Below the pieces are notes generated by a model. It searched no databases, had not been told where the DNA came from, and saw only the letters and a program-made list of their open reading frames with translations. From Desulfobacteraceae bacterium (GTDB lineage Bacteria > Desulfobacterota > Desulfobacteria > Desulfobacterales > Desulfobacteraceae), in NCBI GenBank assembly GCA_004796375.1, contig QZLA01000226.1, positions 1 to 64,000 on the forward strand: a stretch of 64,000 bases of DNA, read 5' to 3'. Position numbers and translations under genes: made by a program. Each line of letters opens with the position of its first letter. Positions within the stretch are counted from its first letter, which is position 1. This document shows, piece by piece, positions 43,547 through 51,930 of this stretch.

Positions 43547-44965
43547 CTATTTACGGGTCAATGTCAGCCTCAGCTTCATATCCGGTGTATTCCATCCCAA
43601 AGCCCGGTAAAGTTCAATTTTTTCTTTGACCATCAGGGCTCTTTCCGAGATGAGCTGAACTTCAAGCCGTTGAATCCCCCCCCAAGCCGTAAGATAGGAC
43701 AGATAGCTGCTCTTACCGTTCTGGTATTGAATCCGGGCATCCTTGAGCGTGATCCTGGAAGCGGCAAGCTGCTCTTCCAGAAGATGGATATACTCCGCCT
43801 GTGTGTCAAGAGTGACCAGGCTGTCTTCCACCTCTTTAATGGCCTGAACGACCGCTTTTTTATAAGATTGAGCCTTTTCACGGCCAACTTCAATGGTCCG
43901 GTTCAGTTCCGCCTGCCGTTTACCGCCGTCAAACAGCGGCCCGGCAAGCGAAGCCGCAAGGGTCAATGCCCAGTTTTCAAGCAATAGATCCAGTTTTCCA
44001 CTGGAAAACAGGGCATTGGCAGAGATGGTCAGGGAGGGCATCAGGTCCGCTTTAGCCACGTGAACCTGTTGGCCTGCGGCCCGGAAACGCATCTGGGCGG
44101 CCCGAATATCCGGGCGGTTGGACAACAGATCCGCCGGTATCCCGGACGTTGGTATATCGATATTAAAAAAGACCGGATCGATGTCAACGGGACCTGACCG
44201 GTCAACCCCGCCCAAAAGCACATCCAGGGTGTTTAATAAAATGCGCTCCTGTCTTTTTAACGGGGGAATCTGAGCCTTTGCCGCTGCCAGGGTCTCCTGT
44301 TGCTGGGATACCTCCAGTGCGCTGGATTTTCCATTGATAAACCGCAGTTTCTGAAGCTCCAGAAGCGCTTCATTGGTGACAATCTGGGAGTTGAGAATAT
44401 CGACTTTCTGCCGGGCCGCAATAATATCTACAACCGTGGCAGCAATATCCGTAGTTAATTGAGCCGCAGTTTCATTCAGATCTTCAATGGCTGCCTGATG
44501 TGTCAGCACATCCGCTTTTTGCTCTGCTTCAAGACTGCCCCAGATGTCCGGGTCATAGGATCCGTTGAGCCCAGCGGACCAGGTCTGGCTGTCAGATGAT
44601 CCGGCCTTGGATGTATGGGAGAGTCTGCTATGGGAGATCTGTTCCGATGCATGGGTGGTCCAGCCCAGATAGGGGAGTAAATCCGCATTGGTTTTTTCCA
44701 CGGCAGCGGCAGCCTGACGGACCTTTGCTTCCTGGATCAGGATGCTGGGATTTCGGTTCAGGGCTGACTGGATCAGGCGGGTTACACTCCGGTTTTCGGG
44801 TGCTTCCCACCATGGGTTGGCAGGGGGCACCCCTGTCATTTCAAGGGTATAGGTATCCGGGACAGGCAGATCCGGTTCAGACACTTGTGGTGTTGATAAC
44901 TGGCAACCTGAAATCAGCAGACCGGAGATGATCACCAGAATCGGTATATTCAATGATGTGTTCAT
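43547..44965 (-). CDS. TolC/NodT-family outer-membrane efflux lipoprotein
   Basis: This 472-residue outer-membrane channel subunit has a lipobox in the N-terminus (ISGLLISGCQL, Cys about 21), giving a lipid-anchored form as in OprM/CusC. Two OEP repeats follow (about 60-250 and 270-455), with LIQSALNRNPSILIQEAKVRQAAAAV and GIPADLLSNRPDIRAAQMRFRAAGQQVHVAKADLMPSL. It is the first gene of the efflux operon. Confidence 0.93.
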   Translation of the reverse strand: MNTSLNIPILVIISGLLISGCQLSTPQVSEPDLPVPDTYTLEMTGVPPANPWWEAPENRSVTRLIQSALNRNPSILIQEAKVRQAAAAVEKTNADLLPYLGWTTHASEQISHSRLSHTSKAGSSDSQTWSAGLNGSYDPDIWGSLEAEQKADVLTHQAAIEDLNETAAQLTTDIAATVVDIIAARQKVDILNSQIVTNEALLELQKLRFINGKSSALEVSQQQETLAAAKAQIPPLKRQERILLNTLDVLLGGVDRSGPVDIDPVFFNIDIPTSGIPADLLSNRPDIRAAQMRFRAAGQQVHVAKADLMPSLTISANALFSSGKLDLLLENWALTLAASLAGPLFDGGKRQAELNRTIEVGREKAQSYKKAVVQAIKEVEDSLVTLDTQAEYIHLLEEQLAASRITLKDARIQYQNGKSSYLSYLTAWGGIQRLEVQLISERALMVKEKIELYRALGWNTPDMKLRLTLTRK

Positions 44966-45087
44966 GGGTCAATCGCTTTGGGTTAATGATGATACCATTT
45001 CTAATGAAATTCCTCAGGATAGTCAAGCAAAGAGCATACCATATTATGGACAGGTATCATATTGTTCCGGTAGTAAAATGTGTCGAA

Positions 45088-47235
45088 TCAGCTATCGGGT
45101 TGTTTCAGGTTGGAAAGGGTATCCATCAGTCTTTCGATGCTCAGGGGCTTGGAAAGATAGGATACCATTCCCACGGTTTGGCACTGCTGTTTGATTTCAT
45201 CCGTGGTATTGGCAGTCAGGGCGACAATGGCAGGTTTGGTTTTGACATCATCTGACGCGAGTATGGTCTGGGTGGCCTCAATCCCGTCCATCTCGGGCAT
45301 CTGGATATCCATCAGAACCAGGTCATAGGCTTTTTCTTTGCAGGCATCCACGGCCTGGAGCCCGTCCGGTACCACATCCGGTTGATAGCCCAGCCGGGTC
45401 AGCACCTTCTTGACCAGCAGCTGATTGACCATATTATCCTCTGCCACCAGGATATCCAAAGGCGTTTTCTTGGCAAAGGAGGGGTCGATTTTATATGGGG
45501 CAGGCCGTTTTTTCCTCGCGGAGAATGATTTTGGAACGACAACGGTGATCTCATCCAGTTCGCTGTGCGTTTCCGTTTCAAGGCCATTTTCCAAATCCAC
45601 TTCCTGGATCTGCAATGTGTTCTGATCGATGCTGAACGTGGCCATGGTTCCTTTTTTCAGGGTGCTTTTGATCTGGATATTTCCCCCGAGTTTCTGGGTC
45701 AGTTTCTGGGTGATGGCCAGCCCCAGCCCGGTGCCCTCAAACCGGCGGTGCAGCGAATCATCTGCCTGGGAAAAGGGTTGAAACAGTGCGTGCATTTTTT
45801 CATTGGAGATACCGATACCGGTGTCCTTGACAGTGAATAGGAGGTTCTGGGACACTGTATTTGAGGCAGAACAGGTCAGGTTGATCTGCACATGTCCCTC
45901 ATGGGTGAATTTAATGGCATTGTCGACGAGAAAACCGATGATCCGTTTGATCTTTGCGGCATCACCGTAGACCGGGATACATGCCTCTTGCGACATCTCC
46001 TGTTTTAAGATAATTCCTTTGGCTTTGGCGGCCGGTGAAAATGTGTTGATGATGTCTTCAAGGATCACCTTTGGAGAATAGAGGTTGGAGGTGATAATTA
46101 CTTCGTCGGATTCAAGAAGATTATAGAACAGAATATTCTGGATTTTATCCAGGAGGATCTTCCCGCTCTGAATAATGGACTGGGTGTACTCTTTCTGGCT
46201 GTTGGAAAGCGGTGTGGTATCCAGCAGGGAAGACATGCCAAGAATACCGTTTAACGGGGTTTTCAATTCATGACTCATCACGGACAGAAACCTCGACTTG
46301 GCCTTTGCCGTGGCTTCTGCATGTTCCTTGGCCTTGATCAGCGCCTGCTGGGACTGCTTTGCCCGGGTATGGTTCCGGAACACCACCACGGATCCCTCAA
46401 GCTGATCCCCTGTATCTGATCTGAGGCGGCTGCTGATGGCCTGGAGCCACACCCCTTCATCAAGGGCCGGGTTTTCCACGTAAATCTCGTCGGCATCCAC
46501 CAGGATACCCCGGTCCGCTTTGTTCATTGGCAGATCCCAGCTGTCCAGGATGGTCCTCTGGTCGGGTTCATACAGTCCAAGCCGATCCGGCCATTCAATA
46601 TAGTTTTTGGGAATCTCCACCCCGCCGACAAGTTCCCTAAAGGCCTGGTTGACGTGGACAGGCTGGCCAGATGCGTCTGTGACCACCACCCCGTCTGACA
46701 TGGAACCCAGGACAGATTGTAAAATAACGGACTTGTGGGCCAGTTCCTTTTTTTTCAGATGGAGTTCGGCGCTGGTTTCCTGGAAGCCGACCACTTTTTT
46801 AGTGGTCTGGGACAGGCGTTCAGTGAGGATGTCTGAAAATATCTTGTACCAGATACTCTGGACTTCTGCGTTTCCCGAGTCATTGATGGTTCCCGAGGGG
46901 ATCGCCAGTAATGCGGTCTGGTGGTCTGCCACCACGGTGGCGGATGCATGGGTGCCGGTGATGACGCTCATTTCACCGATCATGCTTCCTGGTGCATCCA
47001 TGGTTAAGATCAGTTCATCCTTGACCAGCACCCTGATCTGGCCCCCAAGGAGGATATAGAGCTTGTCATTGGGGGTCTCCTCCTTGAGGATTACTTCATC
47101 CTTCAAGCAGTGCTGGATATGGGAAAACGAAATCAGGCTCTGGATCTGGTCGTCTTTGAACTGTTCAAAAAACCGGGATGATTTCAGGATACTCAGGATT
47201 TTATCAGATTTAAAATCATGTCCCATAAGAGGCAT
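45088..47235 (-). CDS. Hybrid sensor histidine kinase with N-terminal cyclic-nucleotide-binding domain
   Basis: This 715-residue soluble kinase has, in order, a cyclic-nucleotide-binding domain (about 15-130, PGSMIGEMSVITGTHASATV), a PAS domain (about 180-290), HisKA with His322 (SHELKTPLNGILG), HATPase_c (about 430-550, DNAIKFTHEG, GTGLGLAITQKL) and a receiver with the phosphoacceptor Asp at about 643 (MDIQMPEMDG). The kinase should phosphorylate its own receiver and then an unlinked phosphotransfer protein, since no Hpt domain or separate regulator is adjacent. The ATG at 47235 is preferred to a TTG nine codons upstream. Confidence 0.9.
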   Translation of the reverse strand: MPLMGHDFKSDKILSILKSSRFFEQFKDDQIQSLISFSHIQHCLKDEVILKEETPNDKLYILLGGQIRVLVKDELILTMDAPGSMIGEMSVITGTHASATVVADHQTALLAIPSGTINDSGNAEVQSIWYKIFSDILTERLSQTTKKVVGFQETSAELHLKKKELAHKSVILQSVLGSMSDGVVVTDASGQPVHVNQAFRELVGGVEIPKNYIEWPDRLGLYEPDQRTILDSWDLPMNKADRGILVDADEIYVENPALDEGVWLQAISSRLRSDTGDQLEGSVVVFRNHTRAKQSQQALIKAKEHAEATAKAKSRFLSVMSHELKTPLNGILGMSSLLDTTPLSNSQKEYTQSIIQSGKILLDKIQNILFYNLLESDEVIITSNLYSPKVILEDIINTFSPAAKAKGIILKQEMSQEACIPVYGDAAKIKRIIGFLVDNAIKFTHEGHVQINLTCSASNTVSQNLLFTVKDTGIGISNEKMHALFQPFSQADDSLHRRFEGTGLGLAITQKLTQKLGGNIQIKSTLKKGTMATFSIDQNTLQIQEVDLENGLETETHSELDEITVVVPKSFSARKKRPAPYKIDPSFAKKTPLDILVAEDNMVNQLLVKKVLTRLGYQPDVVPDGLQAVDACKEKAYDLVLMDIQMPEMDGIEATQTILASDDVKTKPAIVALTANTTDEIKQQCQTVGMVSYLSKPLSIERLMDTLSNLKQPDS

Positions 47236-47362
47236 GGTATGCCTAATCAAACCGTAAGTCAATTATAAAGTGGTTATCAACCGGTTACGATGAAATGCAT
47301 GTTGACACAAACCGGTTTTGGTGCACATATGGGCATACATAAAAAATAACAGGGAGAAGATC

Positions 47363-48430
47363 ATGGAAAATATAGAATTAATCAAGCACCTTTCCAACGC
47401 TGCCGGGGTATCCGGGTTTGAAGATGATGTGATTGCGGTTGCCAGAAACTACCTGGGTGATGAGGCCGTCGTGCAGGAGGACCGGGTAAGGAATTTGTTC
47501 ATTCGGTCCGGTACGCCTGGAAAAGATCTGCCATGTGTGATGCTGGACGCCCACTCGGATGAAGTGGGATTCATGATCCAGTCCATCAACACCTCCGGAA
47601 CCATGAAATTCCTTCCCCTGGGCGGATGGAATGCCCAGACGGTCAGTGCACAGGCCGTTCGTATAAAAAACAGCAACGGCCTGTGGGTGAAGGGTGTTGT
47701 GGCATCAAAGCCATCTCATTTCATGGGACCAGGTGAGGCAAAGGCACCTATGGATATCAGCAACCTGGTCATTGATGTGGGTGCCTCATCCGGCCAGGAG
47801 GTGATGGAAAAGTTCCATATCCGCATCGGCGCCCCGGTGGTGCCTGATGTCGCATTCCATCATGATCCGGAAAACGGGCTGATGTTCGGCAAAGCCTTTG
47901 ATGACCGCCTGGGCTGCGCCGGCGTACTGGAGGTGTTAAAGCACCATATATCGGATATCCAGCACCTGAATGTGACCGGCGTGCTCTCCTCCCAGGAGGA
48001 ACTCGGCTTGAGAGGGGTGAGTGTGGCGGCAAGGGAAGCGGCGCCGGATGTTGCCATTGTACTGGAAGGTACACCGGCAGACGATACCTTTAACAGCAGC
48101 GATTTTATCCAGGCCGGAATGAAGCGGGGGCCCCAGATCCGGCATATGGATCGTTCCGTACTGTGCAATCCCCGGTTTGTCCGGTTTGCCATTGAGGTGG
48201 CCAGAGAGCATGACATCCCCTTCCAGGAGGCGGTCCGGTCCGGCGGGGGGAATAACGCCAGCGTGATCACGCTGCATGACAGGGGGATTCCGACCATTAC
48301 CCTCGGGGTGCCGGTCAGGTATATCCATTCCCACCACTGTATTGCTGCGGTTGAGGATTATGAAAACACCGTGGAATGGTGCGTAAAGATATTGAATCAA
48401 CTGACCCCGGACATCATTGAAGGATTTTAA
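47363..48430 (+). CDS. M42-family metallo-aminopeptidase
   Basis: This 355-residue cytoplasmic enzyme is of the glutamyl-aminopeptidase/FrvX type, forming large dodecameric shells that trim short peptides. Metal ligands are visible: His of LDAHSDEVGF (about 66), Asp of AFDDRLGC (about 179), the Glu pair of SSQEELGLRG (about 211), and His of YIHSHHCIAAVED (about 320). AGGGAGAAG before the ATG at 47363 fixes the start. It precedes cmoM by 14 bases. Confidence 0.9.
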   Translation: MENIELIKHLSNAAGVSGFEDDVIAVARNYLGDEAVVQEDRVRNLFIRSGTPGKDLPCVMLDAHSDEVGFMIQSINTSGTMKFLPLGGWNAQTVSAQAVRIKNSNGLWVKGVVASKPSHFMGPGEAKAPMDISNLVIDVGASSGQEVMEKFHIRIGAPVVPDVAFHHDPENGLMFGKAFDDRLGCAGVLEVLKHHISDIQHLNVTGVLSSQEELGLRGVSVAAREAAPDVAIVLEGTPADDTFNSSDFIQAGMKRGPQIRHMDRSVLCNPRFVRFAIEVAREHDIPFQEAVRSGGGNNASVITLHDRGIPTITLGVPVRYIHSHHCIAAVEDYENTVEWCVKILNQLTPDIIEGF

Positions 48431-48444
48431 GGCAAGGGGCAGTT

Positions 48445-49221
48445 GTGAGAAATTTTGATGATCTGGCCCCAAAGTTTGCCCGTAAAGTATACGGTGGTCT
48501 CAAGGGAAAAATTCGTCTCTCAGTTATTGAACGGGACCTGAAAGAACATTGTGCCCGGGCGGTCCAGGCGGCCGGAAAAGATCAGATGGTGATCCTGGAT
48601 GCCGGGTGCGGCCATGGCCCGGTATCTCTCAAGATGGCCCGGCATGGGCATCACATAGACCTGTGCGACATTTCACAGAATATGCTGGACCTTGCCGGAA
48701 AAACGGTTGAAGCCCAAGGCCTTGATGAGCGGGTCACATTCATTCATGGGGATGTCCATTCCCTTGACCCTTCGGCATACGGGCCCTATGATCTGATCCT
48801 GTGTCATGCGGTTCTTGACTGGGTGCCGGACCCGCCGGATATGCTCCGGCATCTGTCAGGCCTGATCAAGCCGGGGGGGATCCTGTCCCTGACCTTTTAC
48901 AACCTGGACGGGTTTATCTTTAAAAACCTGCTCAGGGCCAATTATAAAAAAATTAAAAAAGAGGATTTCAAAGGGTTCAGGGGCAGCCTGACCCCGACCT
49001 TCCCGAGAAGATCAGAGGACGTGTATGGATGGTTGTCTGGTCTGCCCGTGGACATTCTCTGCCACAGCGGCATCCGGGTATTCCATGATTATATCCTGGA
49101 CCCCGGGTTTCAAAACCAGGACCCGGATTCGGTGGTTGAACTGGAACTCAAGTTTTCAAGGCAGCCCCCATTCAGGGACATGGGAAGATACCAGCATATC
49201 ATGGCCCGGTTCAAACCGTGA
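48445..49221 (+). CDS. cmoM: tRNA 5-carboxymethoxyuridine methyltransferase (CmoM-like)
   Basis: This 258-residue SAM methyltransferase starts RNFDDLAPKFARKVYGGLKGK, a close match to the characteristic N-terminus of E. coli CmoM (SmtA). CmoM methylates cmo5U34 of tRNAs to its ester. The SAM motif is ILDAGCGHGPVSLKMA (about 48), followed by DLCDISQNML, and the length equals that of the E. coli enzyme. The start is a GTG. The CmoA and CmoB partners are not in the window. An alternative is a quinone or small-molecule methyltransferase. Confidence 0.78.
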   Translation: MRNFDDLAPKFARKVYGGLKGKIRLSVIERDLKEHCARAVQAAGKDQMVILDAGCGHGPVSLKMARHGHHIDLCDISQNMLDLAGKTVEAQGLDERVTFIHGDVHSLDPSAYGPYDLILCHAVLDWVPDPPDMLRHLSGLIKPGGILSLTFYNLDGFIFKNLLRANYKKIKKEDFKGFRGSLTPTFPRRSEDVYGWLSGLPVDILCHSGIRVFHDYILDPGFQNQDPDSVVELELKFSRQPPFRDMGRYQHIMARFKP

Positions 49222-49368
49222 GCAGCCGAGTCTTTTAGGGGATAATCCGGTTGTATTTTTTTAATAGGTTTGATTTAATAATCAGATACCTTAAGATAAC
49301 AACGTATTGAGCAGCCGGGTGACCGGTGGGTCAGATCAGGTTAAATATGATGTAAAAAAGGATGTATC

Positions 49369-50685
49369 ATGGATTTCACCGTAAAGGATATTCTCCATCT
49401 TGAAGTGGCACCGGCTTTGGGCTGTACCGAGCCTGTGGCCATCGCCCTTGGATCGGCGGCATGCCGGGTACTGGCAAAGGAAAAGCCGGTGAGCCGGCTT
49501 GAAGTATGGGTCAGCTCCAATATCTATAAAAACGGGCTGGCCGTTTCCATTCCAGGTACCCAAGGGCTTTCGGGTATTGACCTGTCAGCAGCCATCGGTG
49601 CATTTGGCGGCGACCCCCAAAGACGGCTGGAAGTCCTGGACGGGCTTGAACCAGAGGCGGTCGAACAGGCCGTTCAGTTTGTCAAGGCCGGTCATACCAA
49701 GATCCATATCCAGGAGGAGAAGACCGGGGTCTATATCAAAACCGTCCTGACAGCCGGGGAAGACCGGTATGAATCGGTCATTGAAACCCTGCATGATAAC
49801 ATCACCTATTTGTCCGTCAATGGCCAGGCTGTTGAGCATGACGACCTTCTGGGGAATACCGGGGATGGCGGCAGCAAGGGAGAGCAGCTTGGAAAACTCG
49901 AAGAGTGGCTCAAGAATTTGTCCCTGGCAGAGCTTCTGGATCTTGTGGATGATTTTGATGAGGAAGACCTTGAGTTCATCCAGACCGGTGTGACATACAA
50001 TACGCGCCTGGCCGAGTACGGCCTGAAACACGGCGTGGGCTTGGGGATCGGAAAGGCCATGCAGCGGTTGCTGCGGCAGAAGCTGTTGAGCAACGACATG
50101 GTGCTGGCGGCCCGGACCCTGACCTCTGCAGCGGCAGATGCAAGAATGTCCGGCGTGAAAATGCCGGCCATGAGTTCAGCCGGCAGCGGGAATCACGGGT
50201 TGACGGCAATCTTGCCCATCTGGGCCATCCGTGAGTTTATTGATGTGGCAAATGAGGAGGTTCTCCGGGCCATCGGTTTCAGCCATATCATTACCGGATA
50301 TGTCAAGGCATTCACCGGGAGGCTGTCTGCGGTGTGCGGGTGTTCCGTGGCTGCCGGCGCCGGTGCCACCGCCGGTGTAACATACCTGCTTGGCGGGGAT
50401 CTGAACCATATTTCAGGGGCCATTAAAAACCTGACCACCGACCTTGCCGGGGTGATCTGCGACGGGGCCAAATCCGGTTGTGCACTCAAGCTGGTAACGG
50501 CTGCCGGAACAGCCGTTCAAGCCTCTCTTTTTTCACTCCAGGGGGTGGTGGTGGAAGCCACGGACGGGATTATCTCCCACTCACCTGAACAGACCATGCA
50601 GAATATCGGCATCCTGAGCACCCAGGGCATGATCGATACGGACCGGACCATTCTGAAAATCATGCTGGACAAACAGTTTTCCTAA
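49369..50685 (+). CDS. cyuA: L-cysteine desulfidase-like protein (CyuA/UPF0597)
   Basis: This 438-residue protein is of the serine-dehydratase-alpha/UPF0597 family, whose characterised members break L-cysteine to pyruvate, ammonia and sulfide with an oxygen-labile [4Fe-4S] cluster. Candidate cluster Cys residues are in VAPALGCTEPVAIALG (about 21), CGCSVAAGAGATAG (about 325) and DGAKSGCALKL (about 368). MSSAGSGNHGLTAILPI (about 266) is a family signature. It is transcribed towards the HdrD-like gene, 19 bases away. Confidence 0.85.
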   Translation: MDFTVKDILHLEVAPALGCTEPVAIALGSAACRVLAKEKPVSRLEVWVSSNIYKNGLAVSIPGTQGLSGIDLSAAIGAFGGDPQRRLEVLDGLEPEAVEQAVQFVKAGHTKIHIQEEKTGVYIKTVLTAGEDRYESVIETLHDNITYLSVNGQAVEHDDLLGNTGDGGSKGEQLGKLEEWLKNLSLAELLDLVDDFDEEDLEFIQTGVTYNTRLAEYGLKHGVGLGIGKAMQRLLRQKLLSNDMVLAARTLTSAAADARMSGVKMPAMSSAGSGNHGLTAILPIWAIREFIDVANEEVLRAIGFSHIITGYVKAFTGRLSAVCGCSVAAGAGATAGVTYLLGGDLNHISGAIKNLTTDLAGVICDGAKSGCALKLVTAAGTAVQASLFSLQGVVVEATDGIISHSPEQTMQNIGILSTQGMIDTDRTILKIMLDKQFS

Positions 50686-50704
50686 AGTCCGGGTGCCTCA
50701 AGGA

Positions 50705-51913
50705 TCAGAGGACCAGGCATTTCGATGCCATGCTGGCAATGGTATCCACGGCCACATTCAGCTTGAAATGGGCGGATATCTCCCCGAGCTGACGGTGGCA
50801 TGACAGGCAGGGCGCTGCCACATGTGTGACGCCTGCAGCCGTGATCTGGTCTGCTTTGGCTTTTCCCGTCAGCATCCGTTTGGGTTTGCTGCTGCTGTCC
50901 TGGAGCATCCCGCCCCCGCCCCCGCAGCAGATACCGTTCTCACGGTTGGGGGACAGTTCCACCACCTCTTCGCAGCAATGGGCCAGGAGTTTTCTGGGCG
51001 GATCATACAGGTCAGATTTACGCGCCAGGTTGCAGGGGTCATGGTAGGCCACCTTGAACGGATGGATGGCGGGGTCCAGTTTAATCACCCCATTGTCCAC
51101 ATAATTCATCACAAATTCAGGAATGCTGATCACATCAAATCCGGGTTTACGGCCGATCAGTTTCTCCGTCAGCGTTTTCAGAACATGGTATCCATGGCCG
51201 CATTCCGACAGGACAAGGGTTTCGATACCCAGTTCCTCTGCCGGTTCTACAACCATGAGGGCCATCTTACGGGCCACCTCTTCATCGTTGATAAAGTACC
51301 CCCAGTTGGTGACATCGGTGTGGCGGCTGGACAGGGTCCAGGTTTCTTTTGACGCATAAAACAGTTTGGCCATGGCGGTCAGGTGCAGCAGATTGATGCC
51401 CAGTTCCCTGGGGTTGGGCAGGTACAGGAATTTCGATCCTTCCTGGTCGTAAGGGATGGTGGCCTGTGGGTCATCCATCTCATCAACGAATTCTTCAGCC
51501 AGCCACTCCACGGTTTCCACAAACTCTTCCTTGGTCAGGCCATTAACATCTCCGACTTCAAGACGGGTCTTTACCCCTTTTTGAATATCCTCGGGGATCT
51601 GGTCCCGGGCATCGGGATGGGAGCGGCCCTGGCCGATGATCTGTGACATGGTGATCCCCATGGGGCAGTTCTGGGTGCAGCGGTTGCACAGCAGACAGTC
51701 CCACAGGGCACCGCTTTGAACGATCAGGTCATCCAGTCCCATGAGGGCTGCGCGCATGATCAGTCTCGGTACCGGACCGCCCTCCTGGTCAAACCAGGAG
51801 CAGGCCGATGTGCACGCCCCGCAGGAGAGACACTCAAGAAGGTTCTCACCCCTCTGGTCTGCATCCAGGCGGGTAATGATATATGGGTTTTCAACTTGGC
51901 TCAGCAGTGTCAT
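50705..51913 (-). CDS. HdrD-like iron-sulfur protein (4Fe-4S plus CCG domain)
   Basis: This 402-residue cytoplasmic protein has two [4Fe-4S] motifs at the N-terminus (CLSCGACTSACSW, about 29; CLLCNRCTQNCPMG, about 74) and a C-terminal CCG domain (YHDPCNLARKSD, GICCGGGGGM, APCLSCH) that should bind a non-cubane cluster. The first CCG repeat is weak (LSECGHGYH). This is the layout of HdrD, TmcB and DsrK-type proteins that reduce disulfides or pass electrons from quinones. It lies 17 bases after the HdrA-like gene and surely forms a complex with it. Confidence 0.88.
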   Translation of the reverse strand: MTLLSQVENPYIITRLDADQRGENLLECLSCGACTSACSWFDQEGGPVPRLIMRAALMGLDDLIVQSGALWDCLLCNRCTQNCPMGITMSQIIGQGRSHPDARDQIPEDIQKGVKTRLEVGDVNGLTKEEFVETVEWLAEEFVDEMDDPQATIPYDQEGSKFLYLPNPRELGINLLHLTAMAKLFYASKETWTLSSRHTDVTNWGYFINDEEVARKMALMVVEPAEELGIETLVLSECGHGYHVLKTLTEKLIGRKPGFDVISIPEFVMNYVDNGVIKLDPAIHPFKVAYHDPCNLARKSDLYDPPRKLLAHCCEEVVELSPNRENGICCGGGGGMLQDSSSKPKRMLTGKAKADQITAAGVTHVAAPCLSCHRQLGEISAHFKLNVAVDTIASMASKCLVL

Positions 51914-51930
51914 GATTCTTCCTTCATTGG

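Noticed and set aside
49222-49368. Possible riboswitch before the cysteine desulfidase-like gene
   Set aside because: The 147-base region shows no conserved aptamer words and no terminator/antiterminator pair.
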